From positions 2,542,001 to 2,606,000 of the forward strand of contig CP176050.1 of assembly GCA_046199005.1 (NCBI GenBank): a DNA stretch of 64,000 nucleotides, read 5' to 3'. Below the pieces are notes generated by a model, which worked only from the letters and a program-made list of their open reading frames with translations, ran no database searches and was not told where the DNA came from. Position numbers and translations under genes: made by a program. Below are positions 45,487-54,658 of this stretch, piece by piece; the stretch's first letter is position 1; every line of letters starts with the position of its first letter. This DNA comes from Ascidiimonas sp046199005. Lineage in GTDB: Bacteria > Bacteroidota > Bacteroidia > Flavobacteriales > Flavobacteriaceae.

Positions 45487-47148
45487 CAGCTTGTCTCAAA
45501 ACTACCCTCGATTTGGATTAAAAATACGTATTTCTGTTTTTGATTGTAAGAAAAATTTAATTTTTAGGTGTTGAATGTATATAAGGTCAAAAAAGCTCAG
45601 AATTGATTTTCTGACTTTTTTTACTTGCATTAGAAGTGTTTTTAAGCTTCTGATCAGGGTTCTGAGATCTTCAGATTGCCCTTTTATATTCAGTAATCTT
45701 TTGAAATTATAGGCGATAGCAATCAATCCAAAGTCGGCAGATGCTGCTGTGATCCCTTTTTTCGTTAGAATATGGTCAAAACCCCAAGAACGTTTTATAG
45801 TCCCAAAAGGATGCTCTACCAAGGCCTGCCTTTGCTTGTAGATCTCTGGGTACTTAGCTACTGTTTTTGCATTTTGTTGGATATAATTTGTAAACTCACT
45901 CCGCTGGATAATCTTTCCGTTTTGCCTGGCTGTTGTGCATTGACTTCGTGCGGGACAATTTCTACAAGCTTTGGTTTTGTATTGCTTAAATCGGTAATTA
46001 CGGGCTTTATACCAATTACCGTTACTGATTAATGCGTGACCCTGTGGACAGGTATAACTATCTGTTTCTTGGTGGAATTGAAAATGCTCTGCATTGTAGT
46101 TTGGGTTGGGTGCCTGGCTAGCACGTCCAATGGCTGGGATGGCAACCAGTGTGGTAATACCTAAATCATTTGCAATTTTAAACTCACTACCCGTATGATA
46201 GCCTTTGTCGTATAAAGCAGTGAAGGTATTTGATTGAAGAATGGTTTTTGCACGTCTTAGCATCATGCCCATCGCCTTTTTATCGTTCTGGTTGGTGATT
46301 TTATAATCAATTAGGAGTTTGTTTTTAGCGTCTACCGTTGTTTGAGCTGTATAGCAAACCTCGGTAATCGTACCCCGGATAATTTGATGTCGGCTATCAG
46401 GATCACTTGTTGATAACTGAGGGTTTTCAGTAGTTGTGTTTTTAGCTAATTCACTCTGGATACGTTGGTATCTTTTACGTTGCTGTTTACGTTTTTGTAT
46501 AACTTGTTCAAGTTGCTTTTTATGATCTCCATCCGCTTGCGCAAGTTCATTCTGATGCTCTTCCAGTCTTTGTTCAATATATTCTAAATGACGTGCTACT
46601 TTCTTTGGATTGTAATTATTCTTTTTACTGTTTTGTGCACGAAGTTTGGTTGAGTCGCCTGCGATTAATTGAGCCCCGATTAGCTTATGGTTTTTGGCAA
46701 TAACTATAGTTTTTCTAAAGACACGCTTAATCGCTTTTGGATTATTCTTTCTAAATCTGGCAATGGTATTATGATCGGGCTTTAGGTTGCCTAACAACCA
46801 CATAAGTTCAATATTACGTGAACATTCTAGTTCCAATTGCCTTGAAGAGCGTATCCGGTTCATATAACCATACATATAAAGTTTAAGTAGATCTGCCGGA
46901 TTATATGGCGGCCTACCTTGCCAGGTGATAGTTTTGAAACCTAGTGTATCGAAATCAAGGCTATTTACAAATTGATCGATAGCTCGTACCGAGTTATCTT
47001 CATTTATCATATCATCCAAACAGGTAGTATAAAGTGTAAGTTGGGTTCGGGATTCTCCTTTTAAATATTCCATACTTTAAGATCGGAATATTAAAAAAGT
47101 TATCAAAAATAATACTGTAAACCTATGGTTAAGTTTTGAGACAGTCTG
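45487..47148 (-). mobile_element. Insertion sequence ISB copy 1 (IS1182 type), 1,662 bp
   Basis: 17-bp terminal inverted repeats CAGCTTGTCTCAAAACT and CAGACTGTCTCAAAACT (15 of 17 match). The target duplication ACGG lies at 45,483-45,486 and 47,149-47,152. Four copies of exactly 1,662 bp exist in the window, all in attC sites and all in the same direction. Confidence 0.95.
45502..47073 (-). CDS. IS1182-type DDE transposase of ISB, copy 1
   Basis: 523 residues from ATG 47,073. The N-terminus YNPADLLKLYMYGYMNRIRS and SRQLELECSRNIELMWLLG is the classic IS1182/IS5-group helical region. DDE candidates are D in LIAGDSTKLRAQNS, D in ALYDKGYHTGSEF and E in LVEHPFGTIKRSWG. A coiled coil lies at about residues 180-235 and a CRNCPARSQC zinc-knuckle-like motif near residue 395. 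It is clearly a different element from ISA, sharing only family-level features. Intact. Confidence 0.95.
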   Translation of the reverse strand: MEYLKGESRTQLTLYTTCLDDMINEDNSVRAIDQFVNSLDFDTLGFKTITWQGRPPYNPADLLKLYMYGYMNRIRSSRQLELECSRNIELMWLLGNLKPDHNTIARFRKNNPKAIKRVFRKTIVIAKNHKLIGAQLIAGDSTKLRAQNSKKNNYNPKKVARHLEYIEQRLEEHQNELAQADGDHKKQLEQVIQKRKQQRKRYQRIQSELAKNTTTENPQLSTSDPDSRHQIIRGTITEVCYTAQTTVDAKNKLLIDYKITNQNDKKAMGMMLRRAKTILQSNTFTALYDKGYHTGSEFKIANDLGITTLVAIPAIGRASQAPNPNYNAEHFQFHQETDSYTCPQGHALISNGNWYKARNYRFKQYKTKACRNCPARSQCTTARQNGKIIQRSEFTNYIQQNAKTVAKYPEIYKQRQALVEHPFGTIKRSWGFDHILTKKGITAASADFGLIAIAYNFKRLLNIKGQSEDLRTLIRSLKTLLMQVKKVRKSILSFFDLIYIQHLKIKFFLQSKTEIRIFNPNRG

Positions 47149-47272
47149 ACGGTCTCGGCTATGATTTGTAGCAGAATGGCACTCGAGTGCGATTCCGGTT
47201 AAAGAACCCAAGATAGCAAAAGCGCGTGAAATTCCGCTTAGGAATTTCGCTACAATGAACTCATAGGTATTG

Positions 47273-47677
47273 TTACCCAACGTTTTTTATTTGATATTCT
47301 ATTTTTTTGTCCGGTTTTGTTTCTATTGAGTGCAACCCGTTTCCCAAATCAGTTCCTTTCCATACGTTCCAAGAAGAGTTAATTTTCTTAATAATGGTCA
47401 GATTATGATTTACAAAATCAAGAAATACGAGTCTAGTTCTAGGCCAAGACTTTTTATTCTTAAACATCCGCAAGAAAACTCCATTATCGGCATAATGAAT
47501 AAAATTCCCGAAATATTTTCCCGTCAAATTAACGTTGAGTTTTGGATTGTCAGTTTGCAGGCTATAGATTTTTACCATTCCGTCAAATGCTGTTTCGAAT
47601 TCTAACTTCCGTTCGAAAGTAATTTCGTCAGCTTTTGTCCAAACTTGATATTTTTCAGATTCGTAGTTCAATTTCAT
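47273..47677 (-). CDS. Hypothetical protein, probably beta-rich
   Basis: 134 residues, no signal peptide, from ATG 47,677. Segments such as VKIYSLQTDNPKLNVNLTG and FIHYADNGVFLRMFKNKK suggest a beta sandwich or beta barrel; SSWNVWKGTDLGNGLHSIE lies near the C-terminus. The stop lies inside the attC box, so the last codons (NVG) belong to the attC. The boxes GTTACCC and GGGTAAC are perfect complements. No family recognised. Confidence 0.7.
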   Translation of the reverse strand: MKLNYESEKYQVWTKADEITFERKLEFETAFDGMVKIYSLQTDNPKLNVNLTGKYFGNFIHYADNGVFLRMFKNKKSWPRTRLVFLDFVNHNLTIIKKINSSWNVWKGTDLGNGLHSIETKPDKKIEYQIKNVG

Positions 47678-47686
47678 TCGAATGTT

Positions 47687-47817
47687 GGGTAACGGCCAAG
47701 TATAAAAGCAGTGGCGGATTTAAGACCATAATCTTTTCCACCAAGACCTACTTTTATTATTATTACTATCGTTTGTTTTAGCACTTTCCCGGCCATTGCT
47801 TTTATACAATGTTGTTG
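47687..47817 (-). repeat. attC site, 131 bp
   Basis: Boxes GGGTAAC and GTTGTTG. Strong inner arms GTATAAAAGCAGTGG and CCATTGCTTTTATAC. A unique type in this array. It contains the last 33 codons of the gene at 47,720. Confidence 0.88.
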
Positions 47818-48364
47818 GTAGTGTCTTATTTCTTTCTCTTTTTAATTCTTGCTGAAGTCCAAGATTCTCTTTCCCATGTATGTATTTGTCAATCCATATT
47901 TTAGCTTCCAATTTTAATATGGATTCGATATTATTCAAATCAGCACCGTCATAGTAATAATTCGCTCCAATATCTTCCAATTCCCACCATCCGTGATATA
48001 GAAGATAAAAGTCCATTATTCGTTTGTCATAGTCATTATTGATACAAACTTGGCTTAATGATTGTAGATTTTCACGTATCGCTTCATTTCTCAAGATTTT
48101 TGTCAATAAAAAATGGGTTTGGGCAATCAAAGCATCATCAAACTCAAGTTCTTCAAGTCCAAAATCGTTCAATACAGCTGATATGTATGGACTAATTTCA
48201 TGCCTTTCAATTGGTTCTGAAAAAGATGCAAGCATCAAGACATTGTCAGTTTCCTTTCCTTCTCGAATCAATTCAATTGCCCAATCTACAGCAATTTTGT
48301 AATCAAAAGGTTCTAATGCCTTATGACTTTGAACTAGTCTTTGTATTTCTTGCTTGTCTTTCAT
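47720..48364 (-). CDS. Hypothetical helical cytosolic protein
   Basis: 214 residues from ATG 48,364. Nearly all helical: IQRLVQSHKALEPFDYKIAV, then VDWAIELIREGKE, then LMLASFSEPIERHEISPYIS, then a W/Y-rich stretch YLLYHGWWELEDIGANYYYD. No signal peptide. The last 33 residues, from about LPTTLYKS to SWWKRLWS, are coded by attC DNA and are probably a neutral tail. No family recognised; a HEAT-like scaffold is possible. Confidence 0.75.
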   Translation of the reverse strand: MKDKQEIQRLVQSHKALEPFDYKIAVDWAIELIREGKETDNVLMLASFSEPIERHEISPYISAVLNDFGLEELEFDDALIAQTHFLLTKILRNEAIRENLQSLSQVCINNDYDKRIMDFYLLYHGWWELEDIGANYYYDGADLNNIESILKLEAKIWIDKYIHGKENLGLQQELKRERNKTLPTTLYKSNGRESAKTNDSNNNKSRSWWKRLWS

Positions 48365-48383
48365 TTTACATTACCCACAACGG

Positions 48384-50045
48384 CAGCTTGTCTCAAAACT
48401 ACCCTCGATTTGGATTAAAAATACGTATTTCTGTTTTTGATTGTAAGAAAAATTTAATTTTTAGGTGTTGAATGTATATAAGGTCAAAAAAGCTCAGAAT
48501 TGATTTTCTGACTTTTTTTACTTGCATTAGAAGTGTTTTTAAGCTTCTGATCAGGGTTCTGAGATCTTCAGATTGCCCTTTTATATTCAGTAATCTTTTG
48601 AAATTATAGGCGATAGCAATCAATCCAAAGTCGGCAGATGCTGCTGTGATCCCTTTTTTCGTTAGAATATGGTCAAAACCCCAAGAACGTTTTATAGTCC
48701 CAAAAGGATGCTCTACCAAGGCCTGCCTTTGCTTGTAGATCTCTGGGTACTTAGCTACTGTTTTTGCATTTTGTTGGATATAATTTGTAAACTCACTCCG
48801 CTGGATAATCTTTCCGTTTTGCCTGGCTGTTGTGCATTGACTTCGTGCGGGACAATTTCTACAAGCTTTGGTTTTGTATTGCTTAAATCGGTAATTACGG
48901 GCTTTATACCAATTACCGTTACTGATTAATGCGTGACCCTGTGGACAGGTATAACTATCTGTTTCTTGGTGGAATTGAAAATGCTCTGCATTGTAGTTTG
49001 GGTTGGGTGCCTGGCTAGCACGTCCAATGGCTGGGATGGCAACCAGTGTGGTAATACCTAAATCATTTGCAATTTTAAACTCACTACCCGTATGATAGCC
49101 TTTGTCGTATAAAGCAGTGAAGGTATTTGATTGAAGAATGGTTTTTGCACGTCTTAGCATCATGCCCATCGCCTTTTTATCGTTCTGGTTGGTGATTTTA
49201 TAATCAATTAGGAGTTTGTTTTTAGCGTCTACCGTTGTTTGAGCTGTATAGCAAACCTCGGTAATCGTACCCCGGATAATTTGATGTCGGCTATCAGGAT
49301 CACTTGTTGATAACTGAGGGTTTTCAGTAGTTGTGTTTTTAGCTAATTCACTCTGGATACGTTGGTATCTTTTACGTTGCTGTTTACGTTTTTGTATAAC
49401 TTGTTCAAGTTGCTTTTTATGATCTCCATCCGCTTGCGCAAGTTCATTCTGATGCTCTTCCAGTCTTTGTTCAATATATTCTAAATGACGTGCTACTTTC
49501 TTTGGATTGTAATTATTCTTTTTACTGTTTTGTGCACGAAGTTTGGTTGAGTCGCCTGCGATTAATTGAGCCCCGATTAGCTTATGGTTTTTGGCAATAA
49601 CTATAGTTTTTCTAAAGACACGCTTAATCGCTTTTGGATTATTCTTTCTAAATCTGGCAATGGTATTATGATCGGGCTTTAGGTTGCCTAACAACCACAT
49701 AAGTTCAATATTACGTGAACATTCTAGTTCCAATTGCCTTGAAGAGCGTATCCGGTTCATATAACCATACATATAAAGTTTAAGTAGATCTGCCGGATTA
49801 TATGGCGGCCTACCTTGCCAGGTGATAGTTTTGAAACCTAGTGTATCGAAATCAAGGCTATTTACAAATTGATCGATAGCTCGTACCGAGTTATCTTCAT
49901 TTATCATATCATCCAAACAGGTAGTATAAAGTGTAAGTTGGGTTCGGGATTCTCCTTTTAAATATTCCATACTTTAAGATCGGAATATTAAAAAAGTTAT
50001 CAAAAATAATACTGTAAACCTATGGTTAAGTTTTGAGACAGTCTG
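48384..50045 (-). mobile_element. Insertion sequence ISB copy 2, 1,662 bp
   Basis: Identical layout to copy 1, ACGG duplication at 48,380-48,383 and 50,046-50,049. Lies between the box and the inner arm of an attC. Confidence 0.95.
48399..49970 (-). CDS. IS1182-type transposase of ISB, copy 2
   Basis: 523 residues, apparently identical to the copy at 45,502. Intact. Confidence 0.95.
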   Translation of the reverse strand: MEYLKGESRTQLTLYTTCLDDMINEDNSVRAIDQFVNSLDFDTLGFKTITWQGRPPYNPADLLKLYMYGYMNRIRSSRQLELECSRNIELMWLLGNLKPDHNTIARFRKNNPKAIKRVFRKTIVIAKNHKLIGAQLIAGDSTKLRAQNSKKNNYNPKKVARHLEYIEQRLEEHQNELAQADGDHKKQLEQVIQKRKQQRKRYQRIQSELAKNTTTENPQLSTSDPDSRHQIIRGTITEVCYTAQTTVDAKNKLLIDYKITNQNDKKAMGMMLRRAKTILQSNTFTALYDKGYHTGSEFKIANDLGITTLVAIPAIGRASQAPNPNYNAEHFQFHQETDSYTCPQGHALISNGNWYKARNYRFKQYKTKACRNCPARSQCTTARQNGKIIQRSEFTNYIQQNAKTVAKYPEIYKQRQALVEHPFGTIKRSWGFDHILTKKGITAASADFGLIAIAYNFKRLLNIKGQSEDLRTLIRSLKTLLMQVKKVRKSILSFFDLIYIQHLKIKFFLQSKTEIRIFNPNRG

Positions 50046-50195
50046 ACGGTATAGTGTATGATTTCGTTGCGTGTTTCAGCAACTAAATAAGCAAATACAC
50101 ACCAAGTTAGAAATCCGCAAGTCCCGACGCTACGGGGTTCAGGAGTAGGTTAGAACAAGCAATTACTTAGTAGCCATTGTTGTGCGTAGTTATTT

Positions 50196-51815
50196 TTATT
50201 CGTCCATTTGGCTTTCCCATTCATCTGCAAAAACCAAAAGTTTGTTTTCTCTAATATGTTTGTATTGTTCAGTTGTCAAATAAATTAATTCTGCACCATC
50301 TCCATACAAACTGTAAAATTTCCCATTTAATTTGTTTTCTGCTATTACATCATTCATATATTCAAAAAATCTCGTATCAATCCAATCTCCGTCAACTTTG
50401 AATTCCGTTTCATAAGTTTTGTTGTTGAAATCAAAAGATAATGAAACAGTCTCTTTTTGTAAGTCAAAGTCATCGTTGATATTTGTAGGATTAAATTCTT
50501 GATGTGAGATTTTCGAATATTCAGATACGATTTCCTCGTATGGATTTTCCAAGTTTCCTAACTCCACATCAAAAGACAGTATTACTTCTGGGAATGATAT
50601 CAGAACATCATTAAGGTTTCTATTCTTATTTTCTTTAACAGTCTCAATGCTTTTTGCCAATTGGTCTTTATTTAAATGAGCTAATAAACCTAACTTTTGA
50701 TATTCTTTTATTGCATTATTAATCTTTGTGGTTGTCAAAGGGTTTTTAAAGCTTTCATAACTCAAGTTCCAATAGCTGTCTGCATATCGAAACATTTTAA
50801 GTTGGTTCTTTTTTAATGCTACAATTCCAAAATATTGTTGGGCACTTCCTTGTCTGTGATTATGACTTGATTTGATTAAATGTAATCTATAAGGTGATTG
50901 AGAATCTTTCAGAATTTTATTGAAGATTTGATAATACTCCTGTTCATCGATTTTGCCTAAATAATTGTTGTCTTTTCCAATGTCGTCAGGTGAAATAAAA
51001 CTCTTTTGTTTGTATGTTTTTCCGTTTGATTTTATGGAAGCAATTAGGTCGTGAGAAATATAGTCGCTAAAAGACTCTGTCGAATCTACTTTAATCTCAA
51101 ATTTGAAGTCGGTAAAGTCTAATTCGGGTAAAATCTCGGAAGTCAGTTTATGAATTTGCTCTAAATAAATTTTCGGGTCGTTAGAGTATTTTGATAAATC
51201 GAAAAATCTCGCCTTCTCGCAATAATCAATAAGTTGAAAGGGTGACTTAAGCTTATTATCTTTTATGTCTGATTTTAATCTGTCATTTTCTTTTTTGTCA
51301 ATAATTCCATTTTCAAAAAGACCTTTTCTGTAAGTGTCAAGTCGTTCATAACTCATCCATCCCTCGAAGTTGACTTGACTGGCTAAATCAGGTAAAAATT
51401 GGAAAAGATGGACATATTCGTTGTTGTTTATTCTGTCTGATTGCTCACTAAACTGTTTGTCGTTTATAAGTTCAACTTTTTTTATCTTTGTGAGATATTC
51501 AAGAAGAAGTCCCTTTATTTTATTTTGTTCGGCTTTTTTTAGTTTCTCGTCTCCCAAGTCCATCACGGTTCCAAAACTCGAATACTGATAGCCTGTTTGT
51601 TTTTTAAATTCCGCTTGAAATAGTGCATAAATGTATTGTCCATTTGTCAACTGTTCTTCAGCCCGAGAAAGCAGTTCAGTCATCTCTTTGGCTTGTTCAG
51701 GGTTGACAAGTTTTATGTGAATCAATTCTTGAATTTTAGATTCCATATTTTGTCCACTCACAGAATTTGTAATTAGAAAAGTCAGTATTAGTATGTGGTT
51801 CGTGAGTTTTGTCAT
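50196..51815 (-). CDS. Secreted protein of unknown function
   Basis: 539 residues from ATG 51,815 (MTKLTNHILILTFLITNSVSGQ, signal peptide); an open TTG start 12 bp earlier overlaps the attC. The mature part is mixed: helical until about residue 200 (QLTNGQYIYALFQAEFKKQ, ENDRLKSDIKDNK), then a region with beta character (FKFEIKVDSTESFSDYI, TVSLSFDFNNKTYETEFKVD). FKNPLTTTKINNAIKEYQKLG lies near residue 365. No family recognised. It is a single-gene cassette with perfect matching boxes GTTGTGC and GCACAAC. Confidence 0.78.
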   Translation of the reverse strand: MTKLTNHILILTFLITNSVSGQNMESKIQELIHIKLVNPEQAKEMTELLSRAEEQLTNGQYIYALFQAEFKKQTGYQYSSFGTVMDLGDEKLKKAEQNKIKGLLLEYLTKIKKVELINDKQFSEQSDRINNNEYVHLFQFLPDLASQVNFEGWMSYERLDTYRKGLFENGIIDKKENDRLKSDIKDNKLKSPFQLIDYCEKARFFDLSKYSNDPKIYLEQIHKLTSEILPELDFTDFKFEIKVDSTESFSDYISHDLIASIKSNGKTYKQKSFISPDDIGKDNNYLGKIDEQEYYQIFNKILKDSQSPYRLHLIKSSHNHRQGSAQQYFGIVALKKNQLKMFRYADSYWNLSYESFKNPLTTTKINNAIKEYQKLGLLAHLNKDQLAKSIETVKENKNRNLNDVLISFPEVILSFDVELGNLENPYEEIVSEYSKISHQEFNPTNINDDFDLQKETVSLSFDFNNKTYETEFKVDGDWIDTRFFEYMNDVIAENKLNGKFYSLYGDGAELIYLTTEQYKHIRENKLLVFADEWESQMDE

Positions 51816-51821
51816 AATTAC

Positions 51822-51956
51822 GCACAACGGTTTTGGCTATGGTTTCGTTACGGCATGGTACGCGAGTATCATTCCGCAGTAACCATAAATTTAGCAAAAA
51901 GGCTCGAAATTCCGATTAGGAATTTCAGCCGTAATGAACTATAGCCGTTGTTGCCC
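51822..51956 (-). repeat. attC site, 135 bp
   Basis: Boxes GCACAAC and GTTGCCC, arms GGCTATGG and CTATAGCC, inner hairpin GAAATTCCGATTAGGAATTTC. Nearly identical to 59,146. Confidence 0.93.
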
Positions 51957-51960
51957 ATAG

Positions 51961-52512
51961 TTATTTTTTCGATTGCATTTCACGAATTGCTTTTTTCCGT
52001 TCTCGTTTTATTTTCCGCAATTCTTTTTTTGATTTATAATTCAGCATTGGTGTCCAATCAATTCGGTCATCACTTGCTAACCACTCGTTATACTTTTCTT
52101 GGAATTCAGCCATTCCTTGTGCTACGATTGCGGGAAGATAATACTCGACTAAATTCAGATTATTCTCGCAGAAAGTCAAAATACAATTTTGCATTCCAGT
52201 TAGCGTAAAGTATGGCATTCCCTCAATTCGGTCGGCTACTATTATTGCAAGTTCTCCTTTTTTCAAATTTCGGTCGTGACATTCCGATTTTATTTCAGTC
52301 ACAGTTTGGTCGGTAAAAAATTCCGCAAGAGTTGGTAAAATCCGCCCGCCAAATTCAATCAATTTTTCGGTTTGTTTGGCTTTAATTATTTCTTTTGAAT
52401 TCTCAATTTTTGAAATTCCATCTAGCAGATTTTCAATTTCAGATTTTGATTGTGAGAAACCAACACTTGAGATTAAAATTCCGATTATTAATGTCAGATA
52501 GATTTTTTTCAT
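51961..52512 (-). CDS. Secreted protein, related to the gene at 36,366
   Basis: 183 residues from ATG 52,512; an earlier open start lies next to the attC. The signal peptide ends in SSVGFSQ. Mature part: a helical region (ENLLDGISKIENSKEIIK), then VADRIEGMPYFTLTGMQNCI, then a W-containing helix YNEWLASDDRIDWTP, and a very basic C-terminus (KKELRKIKRERKKAIREM). The VADRIEGMPYFTL block and overall length match the cassette gene at 36,366, suggesting one family of small periplasmic proteins captured twice. Confidence 0.75.
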   Translation of the reverse strand: MKKIYLTLIIGILISSVGFSQSKSEIENLLDGISKIENSKEIIKAKQTEKLIEFGGRILPTLAEFFTDQTVTEIKSECHDRNLKKGELAIIVADRIEGMPYFTLTGMQNCILTFCENNLNLVEYYLPAIVAQGMAEFQEKYNEWLASDDRIDWTPMLNYKSKKELRKIKRERKKAIREMQSKK

Positions 52513-52518
52513 AATTAT

Positions 52519-52717
52519 AGGCAACGGTTAGTATATGAAAAGTAGGGCAGTTAGTAAGCAGTTTCTTTTCGGTTTAGCCACGAGACATATTTTTAATTTT
52601 CTATTTTAACTTTTCAGTACTAAAAATACTAAAATTAAAAATATGGCGGACTAGCAAATACAAAACAAGCTTTCGATTAAGCTAAAATTGCCCTATTTTT
52701 TATATACATTGTTACCC
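52519..52717 (-). repeat. attC site, 199 bp
   Basis: Boxes AGGCAAC and GTTACCC. Outer arms GTATATGAAAAGTAGGGCA and TGCCCTATTTTTTATATAC, with a second long inverted repeat around ATATTTTTAATTTT. It is the longest attC, TATGAAAA family. Confidence 0.88.
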
Positions 52718-52744
52718 ATAGTAGTTATTTCACTAAATTATTCT

Positions 52745-53746
52745 TTAGAAATCAATCACTATTTTTCCTTTTTGTTGATTCGAAGCCATATAATTATATG
52801 CTTTTTTTATGTCTTTCAATTTGAAATTTTTATCTACAATCGGTTTATATTCGTTGGTTTCTATACCTCTGAGTACATCATCTTTCATTTGTTTAAAACG
52901 AGACTCTATCTCCAAGGTTTGAAAAACATAATGAAGCCCTACAATATTGATTCCTTTTATCAATAATGGAAACAAAGGAAAAGCAGGTGTTGGATTTAAT
53001 GCCAACGCTCCGTATACCACAATTGTAGCCTCGAAACCTGCTACTTCTATGAGTTCTTCAAAAAAATTAGTATCGGCAATAGCATCTATCGCAATATCAA
53101 ATCCTTTTTCTAAGGTAAAATTATTAACTAATTCTGTAAAGTTCTCTTCTTCTGTCGCTATTACTAAGTCTGCACCTTGCTGTCTTAAAAATTGCTTTTT
53201 TAAACTTGTTCTTGTTGTTGCTATAACTTTAGCACCATAACTTTTAGCCATCTGTATCGCTGCAACACCAACACCTGAACTTGCTGCTGAAATTAGAACA
53301 GTCTGTCGAGATTTCTTTGTTAATCCTCCTTTTATTACCAACGCAGCAAAAGCAGTCCCATAGGTCATCCAAACTGAAGCACTTTCTTGAAAGGATAAAT
53401 TTATTGGCTTTTTTATAACTGCTTTTACTGGTGCTACAATGTATTCCCCTAAAAAACCATATTCAGTAGGATTAATATTTGGTGTTAAACATACTTCATC
53501 ACCCTTAACGAAATTACTCACATTTCCTCCTGTTTCTTCAATTATACCTGAAGCTTCTAAACCTAGTAGTGATGGTGATTTCGGTTGGAAAAGATATTGC
53601 CCTTTGAAGAAAAGTTCTTCAGCTCTATTTAATCCTGCTACTTTAATCTTAACAACGACTTCATCTTTATTTGGAAAAGGTATTTCTCTTTCAACTAACC
53701 TAAGTACCTCTGTGTTGCCTATTTCTTCAAATTCAACTCTTTTCAT
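52745..53746 (-). CDS. Zinc-free alcohol dehydrogenase / quinone oxidoreductase (MDR)
   Basis: 333 residues, medium-chain dehydrogenase/reductase fold. The N-terminal GroES-like domain has IPFPNKDEVVVKIKVAGLNR and LLGLEASGIIEETG. A Rossmann domain follows with VLISAASSGVGVAAIQMAKS, the AxxGxxG-type NAD(P)H loop. The zinc ligands of classic ADHs are missing, so it belongs with the NADPH:quinone oxidoreductase branch, which reduces quinones or alpha,beta-unsaturated carbonyls. It is the last gene of the four-gene cassette operon, 6 bp behind the dehalogenase-like gene. A role in dealing with electrophiles fits the NemR-like regulator, but that is inference. Confidence 0.9.
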   Translation of the reverse strand: MKRVEFEEIGNTEVLRLVEREIPFPNKDEVVVKIKVAGLNRAEELFFKGQYLFQPKSPSLLGLEASGIIEETGGNVSNFVKGDEVCLTPNINPTEYGFLGEYIVAPVKAVIKKPINLSFQESASVWMTYGTAFAALVIKGGLTKKSRQTVLISAASSGVGVAAIQMAKSYGAKVIATTRTSLKKQFLRQQGADLVIATEEENFTELVNNFTLEKGFDIAIDAIADTNFFEELIEVAGFEATIVVYGALALNPTPAFPLFPLLIKGINIVGLHYVFQTLEIESRFKQMKDDVLRGIETNEYKPIVDKNFKLKDIKKAYNYMASNQQKGKIVIDF

Positions 53747-53752
53747 TTTTGC

Positions 53753-54652
53753 TTATTTATATGTTTTATTATACCAATGATAAATTCCTTCACCAATTTC
53801 GTGAGGATATGTTTCTTGTATGTAATGCTTGCCTTTACCAAGATTTATTGCAGTAAGATTTTTCCAAGTTGCAATGATATGCTTAGCTTCTTTTTGCTTA
53901 ATTATCATTCCGGGCTTTACATGAAACATTAATTTGGGCACATCGGAATTGGGTAAATAATCACTGTATGCTTGTATAATATCTGTACTAAATTTTGGTG
54001 TACCACTTATAGCAATTTGAGATGGCCATACAAAAAGTGGTTTGCGGTCTTCTTCTTTTAGATAAGGTTCTCTGTAATGCTCCATTTCTTCTTTAGTTAA
54101 TTTTCTACCTGTCATCATTGGCAAAAAACGATTTACAAAAAAATTATTCTTGACTATCATCTTATAACCTTTTTTTGGATGGCGAAAACGCTTAAAAATG
54201 AATCTTTCTATGAGATTTGCATCACCCCAAGTAATAGGTCTAACTATGGCTTCAAGAAAGACAATACCAGATACGTTTTTGCGAAAACGATTTGAATAAT
54301 GAAAACCAATACCAGAACCCCAATCTTGAATAACAAAAATGATATTGTTCAATTCCATTTTACTAATGAAAGCATCCATATAATCAATATGGTCTTTAAA
54401 AGTATAGTCAATATCTGGTTTGCCTGATTTTCCCATACCAATTAAATCAGGTACGACCACACGTCCTAAAGGTGATAGATGCGGGATGATATTTCGCCAC
54501 AAGTAACTTGATGTAGGGTTGCCATGAATTAAGATAAAAGTATGTTTAGAATCCTTTTCACCTTCATCTATGTAATGAATTTTAGATTTAAGGATTTCTT
54601 TGTAGTTAGATTTAAAGGGGAATTTTGCGGATATTTCTTTCTTATTTCTCAT
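53753..54652 (-). CDS. Haloalkane dehalogenase-like alpha/beta hydrolase
   Basis: 299 residues. The oxyanion part HGNPTSSYLWRNIIPHLSP, then DLIGMGKSGKPDIDYTF, the nucleophile elbow VIQDWGSGIGFHY (Asp-Trp, as in haloalkane dehalogenases), VFLEAIVRPITW with the acid Glu, and a late His in GKHYIQE give a full haloalkane dehalogenase set (Asn, Trp, Asp, Glu, His). The enzymes replace a halogen by hydroxyl using water. The substrate cannot be predicted. Third gene of the cassette operon, 6 bp from both neighbours. Confidence 0.9.
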   Translation of the reverse strand: MRNKKEISAKFPFKSNYKEILKSKIHYIDEGEKDSKHTFILIHGNPTSSYLWRNIIPHLSPLGRVVVPDLIGMGKSGKPDIDYTFKDHIDYMDAFISKMELNNIIFVIQDWGSGIGFHYSNRFRKNVSGIVFLEAIVRPITWGDANLIERFIFKRFRHPKKGYKMIVKNNFFVNRFLPMMTGRKLTKEEMEHYREPYLKEEDRKPLFVWPSQIAISGTPKFSTDIIQAYSDYLPNSDVPKLMFHVKPGMIIKQKEAKHIIATWKNLTAINLGKGKHYIQETYPHEIGEGIYHWYNKTYK

Positions 54653-54658
54653 TTGATT

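Larger units (their letters stand above)
45478..47278 (-). repeat. attC site split by ISB copy 1
   Basis: Left part 45,478-45,486, right part 47,149-47,278. Boxes TTACAAC and GTTACCC. The right part carries CTCGGCTATGATTTG and ends CTCATAGG. Without ISB and one ACGG it is 135 bp, the length of the intact sites at 51,822 and 59,146. Confidence 0.87.
48375..50185 (-). repeat. attC site split by ISB copy 2
   Basis: Left part 48,375-48,383, right part 50,046-50,185. Boxes CCACAAC and GTTGTGC. It shares ACACACCAAGTTAGAAATCC with the site at 37,737. It is 145 bp without ISB. Confidence 0.88.

Noticed and set aside
41481..51827. Toxin-antitoxin or phage-defence pairs in the array
   Set aside because: No recognisable toxin, antitoxin, nuclease or sensor motif was found; almost all candidates have signal peptides or membrane helices, which does not fit.
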